Shown: piece by piece, positions 35,596 to 45,793 of the stretch
How the letters are laid out: the number at the start of each line of letters is the position of its first letter
Position numbering within the stretch: position 1 is the first letter of the stretch
From: Psychrobacter fozii
Lineage (GTDB): Bacteria; Pseudomonadota; Gammaproteobacteria; Pseudomonadales; Moraxellaceae
NCBI RefSeq assembly: GCF_003217155.1
Contig: NZ_QJSU01000004.1
Coordinates: forward strand, 124,001-188,000
Length of the DNA stretch: 64,000 nucleotides
Reading direction: 5' to 3'
Made by a program: the position numbers and the translations under genes
Notes under the pieces: model-generated
What the model was told of the DNA's origin: nothing
The model's input: the letters and a program-made list of their open reading frames with translations, nothing else
Database searches by the model: none

Positions 35596-37542
35596 ATGTC
35601 CGATGCAAGTAAGCGAGTATTTATGAACGATAAGTCAGTTTCTAAGTCCACATCTCAACTGGCCACCTTAATCCAAATGGGTAAAGAGCAAGGTTATCTA
35701 ACCTATGCTGAGGTGAATGACCAACTGCCCGACTCTATTACCGAAAGCGATCAGATCGAAGATATTGTGCAAATGCTAACCGACGTTGGCATCAAAATCT
35801 TTGAGTCTGCCCCTGATGCCGATGACATCTTGATGAACGATGATTCAAGTGATGATGACATGGCAGCAGATGAGGCAGCGGCAGTATTAGCCTCTGTTGA
35901 GACTGAGCCTGGTCGCACCACTGACCCAGTACGTATGTATATGCGTGAAATGGGTACGGTTGATCTACTGACTCGTGAAGGTGAGATTGCCATTGCTAAG
36001 CGTATCGAAGAAGGTATTCGTGACGTACAGCATGCCATGTCTTACTGGCCTGGTACGGTACAGTTCGTCCTTGACGAGTATCAAAAAGTACAAGATGGCG
36101 ACAAAAAACTCTCTGACGTCATCACTGGTTTCTTAGATCCTGAAACCGAAGCAGACAAAATCGCTGCTCAAGAAGCAAAAGAAGCGGCGAAAGAAGAAAG
36201 AGAGCGTATCAAAGAAGAGAAAGAAAACCCACCACCAATCAAGCCAAAAGCCAGTGCAAAAGCTGCACTTGATGATGACGATGAAGACGAAGATGGTGAT
36301 GAAGAAGAAGCCGAAGAAGAAACCAGCGGTATCGATCCAGAAGAAGTACGCCTACGTCTAGAAGAAATCGAAAACCTATTCATCAAAGCCAAGCAAGCCC
36401 TAATCGATTATGGCCGTGGTAGTGTACAAGCAGATACCGCTTATGCCCTACTTGCTGAACGCTTTATGATGCTGAAGCTGAACAATCGCTTATCAGATCA
36501 AGTCATGGCCATCATGCATGATGTCTATGATGATGTGCGTAAGCAAGAACGTCAAATCATGCGTTTGGTGATTCGCCGTGGTCGCATGCCGCGTGAAGAG
36601 TTCCGTAAAACCTTCCCTAGTAATGAAACCAATGTTGATTGGCTCATTGAGCGTATAAGCGGCAAGCCTGCCTTTGCTGCTACGTTAGAGAAAGTCACTG
36701 ATGACGTGATCTTATTACAACGTAAGATTCGTGATTACGAGCAAAAGCTCGATATGAAAATCCACGATATGAAAGACGTGGCGCGCCGTATGGCTGTCGG
36801 TGAAGCAAAAGCTCGCCGTGCTAAGAAAGAAATGGTCGAAGCCAACCTACGTCTGGTTATCTCTATCGCGAAGAAATACACCAACCGTGGTCTGCAGTTC
36901 TTGGATCTGATCCAAGAAGGTAACATCGGTCTGATGAAAGCCGTTGATAAGTTTGAATATCGCCGTGGTTATAAGTTCTCGACCTATGCGACATGGTGGA
37001 TTCGTCAGGCAATCACCCGCTCTATCGCTGACCAAGCGCGCACCATCCGTATTCCTGTGCATATGATTGAGACGATCAACAAGATAAACCGTGTCTCACG
37101 TCAGCTGCTACAAGAAATGGGACGCGAGCCAACGCCTGAAGAATTAGGCGAACGCTTAGAGATGGACGAAGTCAAAGTCCGTAAAGTGCTTAAGATTGCT
37201 AAAGAGCCTATCTCTATGGAAACCCCTATCGGTGATGATGAAGACTCACACCTAGGTGATTTCATCGAAGATGGTACGATCTCAAGCCCTGTCGATGACG
37301 CGACGGCTGCTGGTCTACAAGAAGCCACTCGTGATGTACTCGGCAACCTGACTGAGCGTGAAGCACGGGTCCTAAAAATGCGTTTCGGTATCGATATGCC
37401 TACTGACCATACTCTTGAAGAAGTCGGTAAGCAGTTCGACGTAACGCGTGAGCGTATTCGTCAGATTGAGGCAAAAGCACTACGTAAATTGCGTCATCCA
37501 TCACGCTCTGAGCATCTACGTTCATTCCTTGAAAATGACTAA
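35596..37542 (+). CDS. rpoD: RNA polymerase primary sigma factor (sigma-70)
   Basis: Housekeeping sigma factor. Region 1.1 is the N-terminal [20 protein letters not shown]. Region 2 has [19 protein letters not shown] and [20 protein letters not shown]; region 3 follows; region 4 ends in [20 protein letters not shown]. The non-conserved region between 1.2 and 2 carries a strongly acidic run of D and E near 227-245. The ATG at 35623 (MNDKSVSKS) may be the true start: it is preceded by AAGCGAG, while the ATG at 35596 has no binding site. 648 residues from the longer start. A strong terminator follows the stop. Confidence 0.97.
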   Translation: MSDASKRVFMNDKSVSKSTSQLATLIQMGKEQGYLTYAEVNDQLPDSITESDQIEDIVQMLTDVGIKIFESAPDADDILMNDDSSDDDMAADEAAAVLASVETEPGRTTDPVRMYMREMGTVDLLTREGEIAIAKRIEEGIRDVQHAMSYWPGTVQFVLDEYQKVQDGDKKLSDVITGFLDPETEADKIAAQEAKEAAKEERERIKEEKENPPPIKPKASAKAALDDDDEDEDGDEEEAEEETSGIDPEEVRLRLEEIENLFIKAKQALIDYGRGSVQADTAYALLAERFMMLKLNNRLSDQVMAIMHDVYDDVRKQERQIMRLVIRRGRMPREEFRKTFPSNETNVDWLIERISGKPAFAATLEKVTDDVILLQRKIRDYEQKLDMKIHDMKDVARRMAVGEAKARRAKKEMVEANLRLVISIAKKYTNRGLQFLDLIQEGNIGLMKAVDKFEYRRGYKFSTYATWWIRQAITRSIADQARTIRIPVHMIETINKINRVSRQLLQEMGREPTPEELGERLEMDEVKVRKVLKIAKEPISMETPIGDDEDSHLGDFIEDGTISSPVDDATAAGLQEATRDVLGNLTEREARVLKMRFGIDMPTDHTLEEVGKQFDVTRERIRQIEAKALRKLRHPSRSEHLRSFLEND

Positions 37543-37566
37543 TATCCAAGTAAGCTAAGTACTAAT

Positions 37567-37595
37567 AAAAAAGCCGAGTATATCTCGGCTTTTTT
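37567..37595. terminator. Terminator after rpoD
   Basis: AAAAAGCCGAG pairs with CTCGGCTTTTT around TATAT, with the T run continuing. A second hairpin, TAGAGGCC/GGCCTCTA, lies at 37642-37669 without a T run. Confidence 0.93.
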
Positions 37596-37780
37596 GTGCC
37601 TGTTAATTACTGATTTTCTTAATCACAAAGCTCGTTCATTATAGAGGCCCTTAATCACAAAGGCCTCTACCATTCTTTTCTCTACTCCTTATCATGCGTG
37701 CCTACCATGCTTACTTATAATACTTTCTTATCTAAAAATATCTAATCATAGACAAAGCACTCCCTTTAAGAACAACTTTA

Positions 37781-37830
37781 TAGTTGACACTATCAACCTT
37801 ATTATATATAGTTGCTTATATCAACTATAT
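37781..37830 (+). promoter_or_regulatory. Promoter with two palindromes, likely MarR autoregulatory operator
   Basis: A promoter TTGACA (37784-37789), 17-base spacer, TATAGT (37807-37812) is overlapped by two inverted repeats. GTTGA-N5-TCAAC (37783-37797) covers the -35 element. ATATAGTTG-N7-CAACTATAT (37806-37830), perfect over nine bases per arm, covers the -10 element. Repeat core GTTG/CAAC is shared, so a single dimeric regulator probably binds both and blocks the polymerase. The MarR gene starts 14 bases later, which fits autoregulation. Confidence 0.75.
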
Positions 37831-37843
37831 TAAAGACTCTATT

Positions 37844-38287
37844 ATGTCAAATGATTCATTGAGCGAAACACTACATCAATTAAAGCACACTTATACCAAT
37901 CTATTATTAGAAGGTATTCGGCAGCAAGGTGTGGATTTGTCCGTGACAAACATCCGAACACTAAAAGGAGTTTGTTACAACCCACAGAGTACTGCACTAT
38001 CCATCTCTAAGCATATGCAACGAGACAAAGCGCAAATTACTCGCGCATTGAATGACCTGTTAGCGGCTGAGCTGATTCTTAAGACAGACAACCCACTCGA
38101 CGGTCGTAGCCAGTTATTACAGCTAACGCCCAAAGGCGAGGCAGTTATGACCAAGTTGAATGCAGCAGAAAAATGGACCAAAGAGCAACTGACTCAAGAT
38201 TTGAGCCCTGTCGATATTGCCCTGTTCTTTCGCGTCAGTCGCACCATGATAGACAACGTTAGCACCAACAAGACTACCGACAAATAA
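37844..38287 (+). CDS. MarR-family transcriptional regulator
   Basis: 147 residues from the ATG at 37844; the longer ORF begins inside the promoter at 37784. The winged helix-turn-helix is visible as NPQSTALSISKHMQRDKAQITRAL followed by the wing LILKTDNPLDGRSQLLQLTPKG (DxRS motif), positions about 45-105. MarR proteins repress nearby genes and release DNA on ligand or redox signals. The next gene, 16 bases on, is a ferric-siderophore reductase, so the regulon may concern iron. Its own promoter carries two matching palindromes. Confidence 0.9.
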   Translation: MSNDSLSETLHQLKHTYTNLLLEGIRQQGVDLSVTNIRTLKGVCYNPQSTALSISKHMQRDKAQITRALNDLLAAELILKTDNPLDGRSQLLQLTPKGEAVMTKLNAAEKWTKEQLTQDLSPVDIALFFRVSRTMIDNVSTNKTTDK

Positions 38288-38303
38288 GTAAGGAAAAATT
38301 CGT

Positions 38304-39098
38304 ATGAACAACACAATAAATCAAAAACCCGTACGAGAAATCATGACCGTTGCCCATAAACAAATGATTACCCCGCACTATATTCGTATATACCTGACAA
38401 GTCAGGCAGAGACGATCGCCAATATTGCCACCATGACAGTCGGCGCCAACAATAAAGTACTCATCCCTAAAGACAAGACGCAGCCTCTCGACTTAGAGGA
38501 CAAATCTACTTTCGTTATCCGTACTTATACGCATCGCGGTGCCGATGTCGAAAAACAACAGATATGGATTGATTTTGTCGCTCACGGTGATGAAGCGCCT
38601 GCCTCAGGTTGGGCAACTCATGCTCAAATTGGCGATGAGATTGGTATCTTAATGAAGCCAAAAAATAAAGCGCTTTGCCCTGCTACAGATAACATTCTGC
38701 TAGTTGGCGATGCCACTGCCATACCCGTACTTGGCTCGATACTAGAAACCTTACCTGAGAACGCGACCGGTCAATGCATCATCGAAGTGCATGGTGCAGA
38801 AGACGAGCAAGAGCTGCCCACTCTAGCCAATATCACCATGACATGGCTACATAACCCACATCCTATGCAAGGCAGTCAGCTAGTCGATATGGTTAAATCT
38901 CTCTCCTTACCAACTGCTGAGCAAAGCCGTTTCGCTTATATCGCTAGTGAGTTTTCATCTGTTAAAGCCCTGCGTCATTACTTAAAAATCGAGCAGCAGT
39001 GGTCAAAGGATGAGCTATATGCTTTTTCTTATTGGAAAGCGGGCGTAGCTGAAGACCAATCTGTGAGCGATCGACAAGCAGAGAAAAACACAGACTAA
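38304..39098 (+). CDS. Siderophore-interacting protein (NADPH-dependent ferric-chelate reductase)
   Basis: 264 residues of the SIP/ViuB family, which reduce ferric siderophores in the cytoplasm to release iron. The FAD motif RTYTHR is near residue 72, followed by WIDFVAHGDEAPASGWA, typical of the family. LLVGDATAIPVLGSILE begins the NAD(P)H domain, and the C-terminal AFSYWKAG is conserved. AAGGA precedes the ATG. It forms a two-gene operon with the MarR gene. No siderophore receptor or synthesis gene is in the window. Confidence 0.92.
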   Translation: MNNTINQKPVREIMTVAHKQMITPHYIRIYLTSQAETIANIATMTVGANNKVLIPKDKTQPLDLEDKSTFVIRTYTHRGADVEKQQIWIDFVAHGDEAPASGWATHAQIGDEIGILMKPKNKALCPATDNILLVGDATAIPVLGSILETLPENATGQCIIEVHGAEDEQELPTLANITMTWLHNPHPMQGSQLVDMVKSLSLPTAEQSRFAYIASEFSSVKALRHYLKIEQQWSKDELYAFSYWKAGVAEDQSVSDRQAEKNTD

Positions 39099-39188
39099 CC
39101 AACCGCGCTTCGTTACGATAGGAAAATAACTATCGCTGCAGAGCTGAGGTTTTGCGTATTGAATACGTCAACAAAAACATCATTACTA

Positions 39189-39218
39189 TAGGGCGTGTTG
39201 AATCCTCAACACGCCCTA
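39189..39218. repeat. TA-flanked perfect inverted repeat (mini element)
   Basis: TA, then GGGCGTGTTGA, ATCC, TCAACACGCCC, then TA. The 11-base arms are perfect. The outer eight bases match the ends of the 170 bp element at 60766-60935, so it may be a reduced relative. A terminator role is also possible, but no T run follows. Confidence 0.6.
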
Positions 39219-39346
39219 ATCTGTTTATGTTCAATCATATACTTGATGGTTCAAAAGTTGCGACGTCCCAGGTTTACTTTGTGTGTCCACAGGGTACATA
39301 ATAAGTTTTGAGTCTTTAGATTCTTTCACCTGCTAAGGGGATTACA

Positions 39347-41308
39347 ATGAAAAATACCAATGACAATCAAAAACAATTAGACCGCTTCCCACATCAGCCA
39401 GATGCTAATAAAGACTATCCACATCATACCCCTCAAAACACCCTACCATTTGCTGACAAAATCGGTAATTATCAACGCAATATTGGCAGACCAACCAACG
39501 TTTATAAAGACAGCAAGGTCTATATTATCGGTGCTGGTATTGCTGGTTTGTCGAGTGCTTACTACTTCATTCGCGATGGCAAAATACCGGCAGAAAACAT
39601 CACCTTTTTAGAGCAGTTAGATATATCAGGCGGGTCGATGGATGGCTCAGGTAATGCTAAGGATGGTTACCTGATACGCGGTGGCCGTGAGATGGAATTT
39701 ACCTATGAAAACTTTTGGGACGTCTTTCAAGACATACCTGCAGTAGAAATGCCCGAGCCTTACAGCGTGCTAGATGAATATCGCCTGATTAATGATGACG
39801 ATCCTAACTACTCTATCGCTCGTTTACTACACAATCAGGGGGAGATTCAAGATTTTAGCGGGTTTGAACTTAAGAAGTCAGACCAATTGGCCATCATACG
39901 TCTATTGCTCAAACGTAAAGAAGCACTGGATGATGTGAGAGTTAATGAATACTTTAGCGACAGCTTCTTTGAGAGTAATTTTTGGATATTTTGGAGTACT
40001 ATGTTTGCCTTTGAAAAATGGCATAGCTTACTCGAGTTAAAATTATATATGCACCGTTTTTTGCATGACTTAGATGGCCTGCATAATATGTCGATGCTCG
40101 TATTTCCAAAATACAATCAATATGATGGCTTTATCGTACCACTGCGCAACTATCTCATCGAGAAAGGCGTCACATTTCAATACAACACTTCAGTGACCGA
40201 TTTAGATATTGAGTTTGAGCAAGCAGATAACAGTGCGTCAGTGGCAGACTCAGCGCATGAGCCCACCAAAATGGTCAAAGCCATCCTTGCAGAAGTAGAG
40301 GGTACGCCCACAACCATTGCCATCACTGAGAATGACTATGTTGTGGTGACCACAGGAACCATGACAGAAGATAGCCGTTATGGTGATAATCATACGGCAC
40401 CAAATTTAGACACTGTCTTAGGTAATCAAGGTCAATCAACAGGCTGGACACTTTGGAATACTCTTGCCAATAAATCGGCTGTCTTTGGTCATCCTGAAAA
40501 ATTCAACGGCAATGTCGCTGAATCTTCATGGATGTCAGCGACGTTGACCTGCAAACCATCTGCATTGATAGATATACTCAAAACGCTTTCTGTGAATGAC
40601 CCCTATTCAGGTAAAACGGCGACTGGCGGTATCATTACCTTTACTGACTCTAACTGGATCATGAGCTTTACCTGTAACCGTCAGCCACATTTTCCAGATC
40701 AGCCCGATGATACGTTAGTGCTCTGGGTCTATAGCCTACTGATGGATAAAGAAGGCAATTATGTTAAAAAACCCATGCCAGAGTGTACAGGCAATGAGAT
40801 TTTAGCAGAGCTTTGTTACCACCTTGGTATTATTGATCAGTTAGACCACGTGGTTGAGAACACCCTAGTCAGATCTGCCTATATGCCATATATCACCTCA
40901 CAGTTTATGGCACGTGCACATGGCGACCGCCCCGAAATCGTGCCCCAAGGCTGTACCAATTTGGGCTTGGTAGGACAGTTTGTTGAGACAAAAAATGATG
41001 TGGTATTTACTATCGAAAGTTCTGTGCGTACCGCCAGAGTTGCAGTATATAGCTTGCTTAATGTTAAAAAACAAGTACCAGACATAGACCCATCGCAATA
41101 TGATATTCGTCATTTATTACGTGCAGCAAATACATTAAATGATGGTAAAGGATTTATTGGAGAAAACTTATTGCGCAAGCTCCTAAAAGACACCTATTAT
41201 GAGCATATCTTGCCGCCCGCTCATTTAGATAGTCAGGAAGAGAGCAAGCGTAATGATTTTATTTTTTCAGAATACTGGGAGTCTATCAAGGGGCTTTGGC
41301 ATAAATAA
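39347..41308 (+). CDS. ohyA: Oleate hydratase (fatty acid double-bond hydratase)
   Basis: 653 residues, the size of the family once called myosin-cross-reactive antigens. It adds water to the cis-9 double bond of oleate or linoleate to give 10-hydroxy acids, using FAD structurally. The FAD-binding strand [18 protein letters not shown] lies near 60-77, and [20 protein letters not shown] and [16 protein letters not shown] follow as in known hydratases. The active-site region with [15 protein letters not shown] is visible later. AGGGGATTACA precedes the ATG. The role may be detoxification of free unsaturated fatty acids. It is a single gene with a probable terminator. Confidence 0.96.
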   Translation: MKNTNDNQKQLDRFPHQPDANKDYPHHTPQNTLPFADKIGNYQRNIGRPTNVYKDSKVYIIGAGIAGLSSAYYFIRDGKIPAENITFLEQLDISGGSMDGSGNAKDGYLIRGGREMEFTYENFWDVFQDIPAVEMPEPYSVLDEYRLINDDDPNYSIARLLHNQGEIQDFSGFELKKSDQLAIIRLLLKRKEALDDVRVNEYFSDSFFESNFWIFWSTMFAFEKWHSLLELKLYMHRFLHDLDGLHNMSMLVFPKYNQYDGFIVPLRNYLIEKGVTFQYNTSVTDLDIEFEQADNSASVADSAHEPTKMVKAILAEVEGTPTTIAITENDYVVVTTGTMTEDSRYGDNHTAPNLDTVLGNQGQSTGWTLWNTLANKSAVFGHPEKFNGNVAESSWMSATLTCKPSALIDILKTLSVNDPYSGKTATGGIITFTDSNWIMSFTCNRQPHFPDQPDDTLVLWVYSLLMDKEGNYVKKPMPECTGNEILAELCYHLGIIDQLDHVVENTLVRSAYMPYITSQFMARAHGDRPEIVPQGCTNLGLVGQFVETKNDVVFTIESSVRTARVAVYSLLNVKKQVPDIDPSQYDIRHLLRAANTLNDGKGFIGENLLRKLLKDTYYEHILPPAHLDSQEESKRNDFIFSEYWESIKGLWHK

Positions 41309-41337
41309 AATACTTGAACATAAATACATCTGTTTCG
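41300..41337. repeat. Two-unit repeat spanning the ohyA stop codon
   Basis: CATAAATAAAATACTTGAA (41300-41318) includes the ohyA stop TAA, and CATAAATACATCTGTTTCG (41319-41337) follows. The first eight bases are identical, with further scattered matches. The period is 19 bases. Confidence 0.5.
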
Positions 41338-41350
41338 TTTGAAAAAATGA

Positions 41351-41382
41351 TGGTCGCTTAGCGTTTAAGTGGCCACTCTTTA
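41351..41382 (+). terminator. Probable terminator after ohyA
   Basis: TGGTCGCTTA pairs fully with TAAGTGGCCA (two G-U pairs) around GCGTT, followed by CTCTTTATTTCT, a weak T tract. Confidence 0.6.
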
Positions 41383-41507
41383 TTTCTGGCGTTTCGCAGT
41401 CTTCGTTAAATTCATGGCGATTGGGGCTTTACAGATTCTTATTCTATATTAGAATCATACCCTGCACTTCATCGTGCATCTATATACCTCATCGCTAGGA
41501 AACTGAC

Positions 41508-42434
41508 ATGATTGTCCGGCAAACACCAAACGCCCTTAAGATATTTCTTACCCTGCGTGGATCAGTCATTCCGAAAGTCTATCCGCAAATTTTACTTATC
41601 GCCATTCTCAGCACACTCATAACGATTGTGCAACATTGGTATCCTGACTCTTTTCCTTATTATGGTATGGCCCCTTTTACCCTGCTAGGGATCGCATTGT
41701 CATTGTTTCTAGGGTTTCGGAACAATGCCAGCTACCAACGTTGGTGGGAAGCACGAGGGCTATGGGGTCAACTGGTCTATGACTCTCGCAGCTTTGCCCG
41801 CCAAGTGCTTTCATTTGTAGATGATGACACCGAAGCTGGCCGCGATGCCCAACGTTCGATGATTCATCTGACAATCGCCTTTTCTCACGCTGTGCGCCAT
41901 CGGCTGCGCGGTACGTCTCCTTGGCAAGATGTCGACCCTTTTGTAGCAGCGACCTATCATGACAGTATGCGTCAATCGAGGAACCTACCTAATTATCTGA
42001 TGCGCCTCTTAGGTAAGCAGCTTGGTGATGTGCGTCGTCAACAGTTATCATCGGAACTTATGGTACAAAACATGGACGAGCGCTTGACGTCTATGACGAT
42101 TGTATTGGCAGCCTGCGAGCGTATTCATTACACACCACTGCCGTTTGCTTACATGTTGCTAGTGCATCGTACGACTTACCTGTATTGTATTACGTTGCCT
42201 TTTGGCTTGGTGGCCTCACTCGGTTGGGCGACTCCCCTCATTTGTGCTGTCATTGCGTATACCTTTTTCGGTTTAGATGCCCTTAGTGAAGAGCTAGAGG
42301 AGCCATTTGGTTTTGCGTCTAATCAACTGCCACTTATGGCATTGTCACGCACGATTGAAATCAACTTATTAGAAGCGATGGGAGAGACGGACCTACCGCC
42401 TGAGATCACACCTATCAACAGTTATTTGCAGTAG
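41508..42434 (+). CDS. Bestrophin-family membrane protein
   Basis: 308 residues of the bacterial bestrophin/UPF0187 family. Membrane segments occur at about 24-42, 48-66 and in the C-terminal half (about 222-260). Family motifs include FLGFRNNASYQRWWEARGLWGQLV (about 67-90) and the late GLDALSEELEEPFG, which includes the acidic stretch near the cytoplasmic pore. Bacterial members are pentameric ion channels, often cation-selective (KpBest). AGGA precedes the ATG. No obvious functional partner lies nearby. Confidence 0.92.
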   Translation: MIVRQTPNALKIFLTLRGSVIPKVYPQILLIAILSTLITIVQHWYPDSFPYYGMAPFTLLGIALSLFLGFRNNASYQRWWEARGLWGQLVYDSRSFARQVLSFVDDDTEAGRDAQRSMIHLTIAFSHAVRHRLRGTSPWQDVDPFVAATYHDSMRQSRNLPNYLMRLLGKQLGDVRRQQLSSELMVQNMDERLTSMTIVLAACERIHYTPLPFAYMLLVHRTTYLYCITLPFGLVASLGWATPLICAVIAYTFFGLDALSEELEEPFGFASNQLPLMALSRTIEINLLEAMGETDLPPEITPINSYLQ

Positions 42435-42590
42435 CTGTTTGCGACAGAGAGTGATAATAAGGTGGTGGCGTTCCCTATCAAAGTAATTGTGGTGCCCTAT
42501 CACTTGAATAATAAGGTCAGCACCACTATAAATAGCCAATAAACCTCTTAACTTAATAGCTCACATTTTAATAAAAGCGAGGCACACATC

Positions 42591-42989
42591 ATGAGTGATG
42601 ATTCAAAAGACACTGATAATCAAAACAGTACCAATCAAAGCACCAACCAAAACGCCAAAGACGTCACGATGACGGATATGACACCCAATGAAGGCGTCTT
42701 AAAAGGCAAAAGAACCGACATTCAAAATCTAGATCTTTGGGACTTTCCAATGAACTACCCATTGAGCATCATTGGTCATGAAGGCGAGCATGAGGGCTTG
42801 CTTAATGAAGTGAAGCTAATCCTCGGTAGCCAGTTCCCTGATTTTGATTTGGCTTCTATAGAAGTCAAACCGTCTAAAACGGGTCGCTTCCATTCAGCAC
42901 GCGTCAATTTGTACCTCACAGACGCCGATCAAGTGAATACACTTTATGCGTCATTGGACAATGCCAAAACAGTTCGCATGGTCCTATAA
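42591..42989 (+). CDS. DUF493 / YbeD-family protein
   Basis: 132 residues. The C-terminal 90 residues are the YbeD-like DUF493 fold (ferredoxin-like, similar to ACT regulatory domains): LWDFPMNYPLSIIG, then KPSKTGRFHSARVNLYLTDADQ and YASLDNAKTVRMVL at the end. The N-terminal 35 residues are polar, rich in N, Q and T, and probably disordered. In many proteobacteria this family sits near lipoate genes, but not here. GAGG precedes the ATG. Function is not known with confidence. Confidence 0.9.
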   Translation: MSDDSKDTDNQNSTNQSTNQNAKDVTMTDMTPNEGVLKGKRTDIQNLDLWDFPMNYPLSIIGHEGEHEGLLNEVKLILGSQFPDFDLASIEVKPSKTGRFHSARVNLYLTDADQVNTLYASLDNAKTVRMVL

Positions 42990-43032
42990 ACAGGTAATGG
43001 GTGTTTAGAAAAAAACAACCCCTTTTCCGTCT

Positions 43033-43064
43033 AAATCGTCACTCATATGGGTGGCGATTTTTTG
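43033..43064 (+). terminator. Terminator after the DUF493 gene
   Basis: AAATCGTCAC pairs with GTGGCGATTT (one G-U pair) around TCATATGG, followed by a T run. Confidence 0.8.
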
Positions 43065-43297
43065 TGGTTTGGTGTACAATCTGCGCCCGCATTATCGCCA
43101 GTACGATCACTATTATCAGTCGACAATAACCGATAAAATAAAAATCAAACCGTCACGATATTTTTACAAAAAATTTATAATGAGCGCATTTGCGTCTAAC
43201 CCTTATCCCATCGTCCTTTGCCAAAATTTGGACAACACACAAGCCCTCAGCAACATAGTTTCACTCTAAAATCAATATAGTATTTTCAAAATTTTCC

Positions 43298-43339
43298 CGC
43301 TATATTGTGCCTACCAATTAATAAACACGCTATATGTAG
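43298..43339 (+). promoter_or_regulatory. Candidate pair of NrdR boxes upstream of nrdA
   Basis: CGCTATATTGTG (43298-43309) and CGCTATATGTAG (43328-43339) start 30 bases apart and resemble the NrdR box core CWATATATWGTG (about 10/12 and 7/12 matches). NrdR boxes are normally paired about three helical turns apart in front of ribonucleotide reductase genes, which fits here. The segment is 180-220 bases upstream of nrdA. Confidence 0.6.
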
Positions 43340-43516
43340 TACTCAGTGATTTTAATCGTCACTACGAGTATTGGGTATTTTTTGCCTAAAAAAAGAGCAG
43401 CTAACGCCAGCAGTTACCATGTTTAGATAGCGTGTTTAGATAAGCAGTACGATAAAAAACGTTGAGCGGGCTTTACCGTTTAACGAATAATATAAGCAAC
43501 CAAAATAGAGGCCAGC

Positions 43517-45793
43517 ATGACACATATCGACAAAATCAAAGTGACCAAACGTGACGGACGATTAGAACTTATTGATTTAGATAAAATTCATAAGGTAATC
43601 GAGTGGGCAGCTCACAATTTGGATAATGTGTCGGTATCACAAGTTGAGCTAAAATCGCACATCCAGTTTTATGAAGGCATCAAAACTCGTGATATCCACG
43701 AGACCATTATCAAGTCGGCTGCTGACCTTATCTCTGAAACCACGCCTGATTATCAATATCTAGCGGCGCGTTTGGCTATTTTCCATTTACGTAAGATTGC
43801 TTACAACAAATTTACGCCGCCGCATCTGTATGATCATGTCAAAACGCTAACTGATGCTGGCAAATATGATGAGCATATCCTAGCTGACTATAGCCGTGCT
43901 GAATTTGATGAGTTAGAAGAATACCTTGATCACTGGCGCGATATGAATCTTGCCTATGCCGCTGTTGAGCAAATGGCAGGCAAATACCTCGTCCAAGATC
44001 GCGTGAGCAAAACCGTCTTTGAAAGCCCTCAGTTCTTGTACATGCTGGTCGGTATGTGCTTGTTCAGCCGTTACGAAAAGTCAGAGCGTATGAACTATGT
44101 GAAGCGCTTCTATGATGCGACCTCACAATTCAAAATCTCACTACCAACGCCTATCATGTCTGGTGTACGTACGCCATCGCGTCAGTTTAGCTCGTGCGTA
44201 TTGATCGAATGTGGTGATAGCCTAGACTCTATCAACGCGACCACCAGTGCCATCGTACGCTATGTATCACAGCGTGCTGGTATCGGCATTAATGCGGGTC
44301 GCATCCGTGCCCTTGGTAGCCCTATCCGTGGCGGCGAGGCACAACACACTGGCTGTATCCCATTCTATAAACTGTTCCAAACTGCGGTTAAATGCTGCTC
44401 ACAAGGTGGCGTCCGTGGCGGTGCTGCGACATTGTTCTACCCACTATGGCATTTAGAAGTTGAGTCATTACTGGTACTCAAAAACAACCGCGGTGTCGAA
44501 GACAACCGTGTCCGTCATATGGATTACGGCGTCCAGTTAAACAAAACGATGTACACGCGCCTCATCAAAGGCCAAGACATCTCGCTATTCTCACCAGGTG
44601 ACACCCCAGGCCTCTATGATGCGTTCTTTGAAGATCAAGACAAATTCGAAGAGTTATATACCAAGTACGAAAATGACCCAAGCATTCGTAGCCGTCAAAT
44701 TCCAGCAGCCGACTTGTTCAGCCTAATGATGCAAGAGCGTGCCAGTACGGGTCGTATCTATATCCAAAACGTCGATCATTGCAACACGCATAGCCCATTT
44801 GACGCGACGGTTGCGCCGATTCGCCAGTCAAACCTATGCATGGAAATCGCCCTACCGACCAAGCCACTTGATAATATCAATGACGAAGAAGGCGAAATCG
44901 CGCTTTGTACGCTATCAGCGGTCAACTTGGGTAAAGTCGAAAACGTCAGCGATATCGAAGAGCCAGCCGAGCTAATCGTCCGTGCACTTGATGCCCTGCT
45001 CGATTATCAAGACTATCCAGTCAAAGCGGCTCAAAACGGCAGCATGCGTCGCCGTACGCTCGGTGTGGGCGTGATTAACTATGCTTATTACCTTGCCAAG
45101 AATGGCGTGCGCTATTCAGACGACAGCGCGCTTGGTCTAACCCATCAGACATTTGAAGCATTGCAATTTTATCTCTTGAAAGCGTCAAACAAATTGGCAA
45201 AAGAGCAAGGCGCTTGCCCTGCGTTCAATGAGACTACCTATTCACAAGGTATCTTACCGATTGATACGTACAAAGCCGACTTGGACAAAATCTGCCAAGA
45301 GCCGCTACATCTCGATTGGGAAACGCTACGTGGCGAGATCACTGAGCACGGTCTACGCAACTCTACCCTAACCGCCTTGATGCCGTCTGAGACCTCTAGT
45401 CAGATCGCCAACGCGACCAATGGTATCGAGCCACCACGTGGTCTGGTTTCTATCAAAGCGTCAAAAGATGGTATCTTAAAGCAAGTCGTGCCTGAGATTA
45501 CGACGCTAAAAGATCAGTACGAGCTACTATGGCAAATGCCAAACAATGACGGTTACCTAAAGCTGGTCGCTGTCATGCAGAAGTTCGTCGATCAAAGTAT
45601 CTCTGCCAATACCAACTACGATCCAGTCCGTTATGCTGGTGGCCGTGTGCCGATGAAGATATTGCTAAAAGACTTGCTAAACGCTTATAAAATGGGTGTG
45701 AAGACGTTGTACTACCATAACACTCGTGATGGTGCGAACGATGCCCAAGCGGATATGGAAGATGATTGTGCTGGCGGTGCATGTAAGATTTAG
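43517..45793 (+). CDS. nrdA: Class Ia ribonucleoside-diphosphate reductase, alpha subunit
   Basis: 758 residues, matching E. coli NrdA. An N-terminal ATP-cone (VTKRDGRLELIDLDKIHKVI, about 9-28) controls overall activity. The catalytic domain has the cysteine in FSSCVLIECGDSL, a second in SNLCMEIALP, and the C-terminal redox pair DDCAGGACKI that is reloaded by thioredoxin or glutaredoxin. It reduces ribonucleotides with NrdB's radical. AGAGG precedes the ATG. Normally nrdB follows directly; here 5.1 kb of other ORFs intervene. The stop codon lies in a 17-bp direct duplication. Confidence 0.97.
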   Translation: MTHIDKIKVTKRDGRLELIDLDKIHKVIEWAAHNLDNVSVSQVELKSHIQFYEGIKTRDIHETIIKSAADLISETTPDYQYLAARLAIFHLRKIAYNKFTPPHLYDHVKTLTDAGKYDEHILADYSRAEFDELEEYLDHWRDMNLAYAAVEQMAGKYLVQDRVSKTVFESPQFLYMLVGMCLFSRYEKSERMNYVKRFYDATSQFKISLPTPIMSGVRTPSRQFSSCVLIECGDSLDSINATTSAIVRYVSQRAGIGINAGRIRALGSPIRGGEAQHTGCIPFYKLFQTAVKCCSQGGVRGGAATLFYPLWHLEVESLLVLKNNRGVEDNRVRHMDYGVQLNKTMYTRLIKGQDISLFSPGDTPGLYDAFFEDQDKFEELYTKYENDPSIRSRQIPAADLFSLMMQERASTGRIYIQNVDHCNTHSPFDATVAPIRQSNLCMEIALPTKPLDNINDEEGEIALCTLSAVNLGKVENVSDIEEPAELIVRALDALLDYQDYPVKAAQNGSMRRRTLGVGVINYAYYLAKNGVRYSDDSALGLTHQTFEALQFYLLKASNKLAKEQGACPAFNETTYSQGILPIDTYKADLDKICQEPLHLDWETLRGEITEHGLRNSTLTALMPSETSSQIANATNGIEPPRGLVSIKASKDGILKQVVPEITTLKDQYELLWQMPNNDGYLKLVAVMQKFVDQSISANTNYDPVRYAGGRVPMKILLKDLLNAYKMGVKTLYYHNTRDGANDAQADMEDDCAGGACKI

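Noticed and set aside
35751..36038. Serine-rich antisense ORFs in rpoD
   Set aside because: Serine-rich translation is the mirror of D/E-rich coding sequence and not a gene.
43051..43269. 72-codon ORF upstream of nrdA
   Set aside because: Begins in the terminator of the DUF493 gene and runs into the nrdA regulatory region; composition is random.
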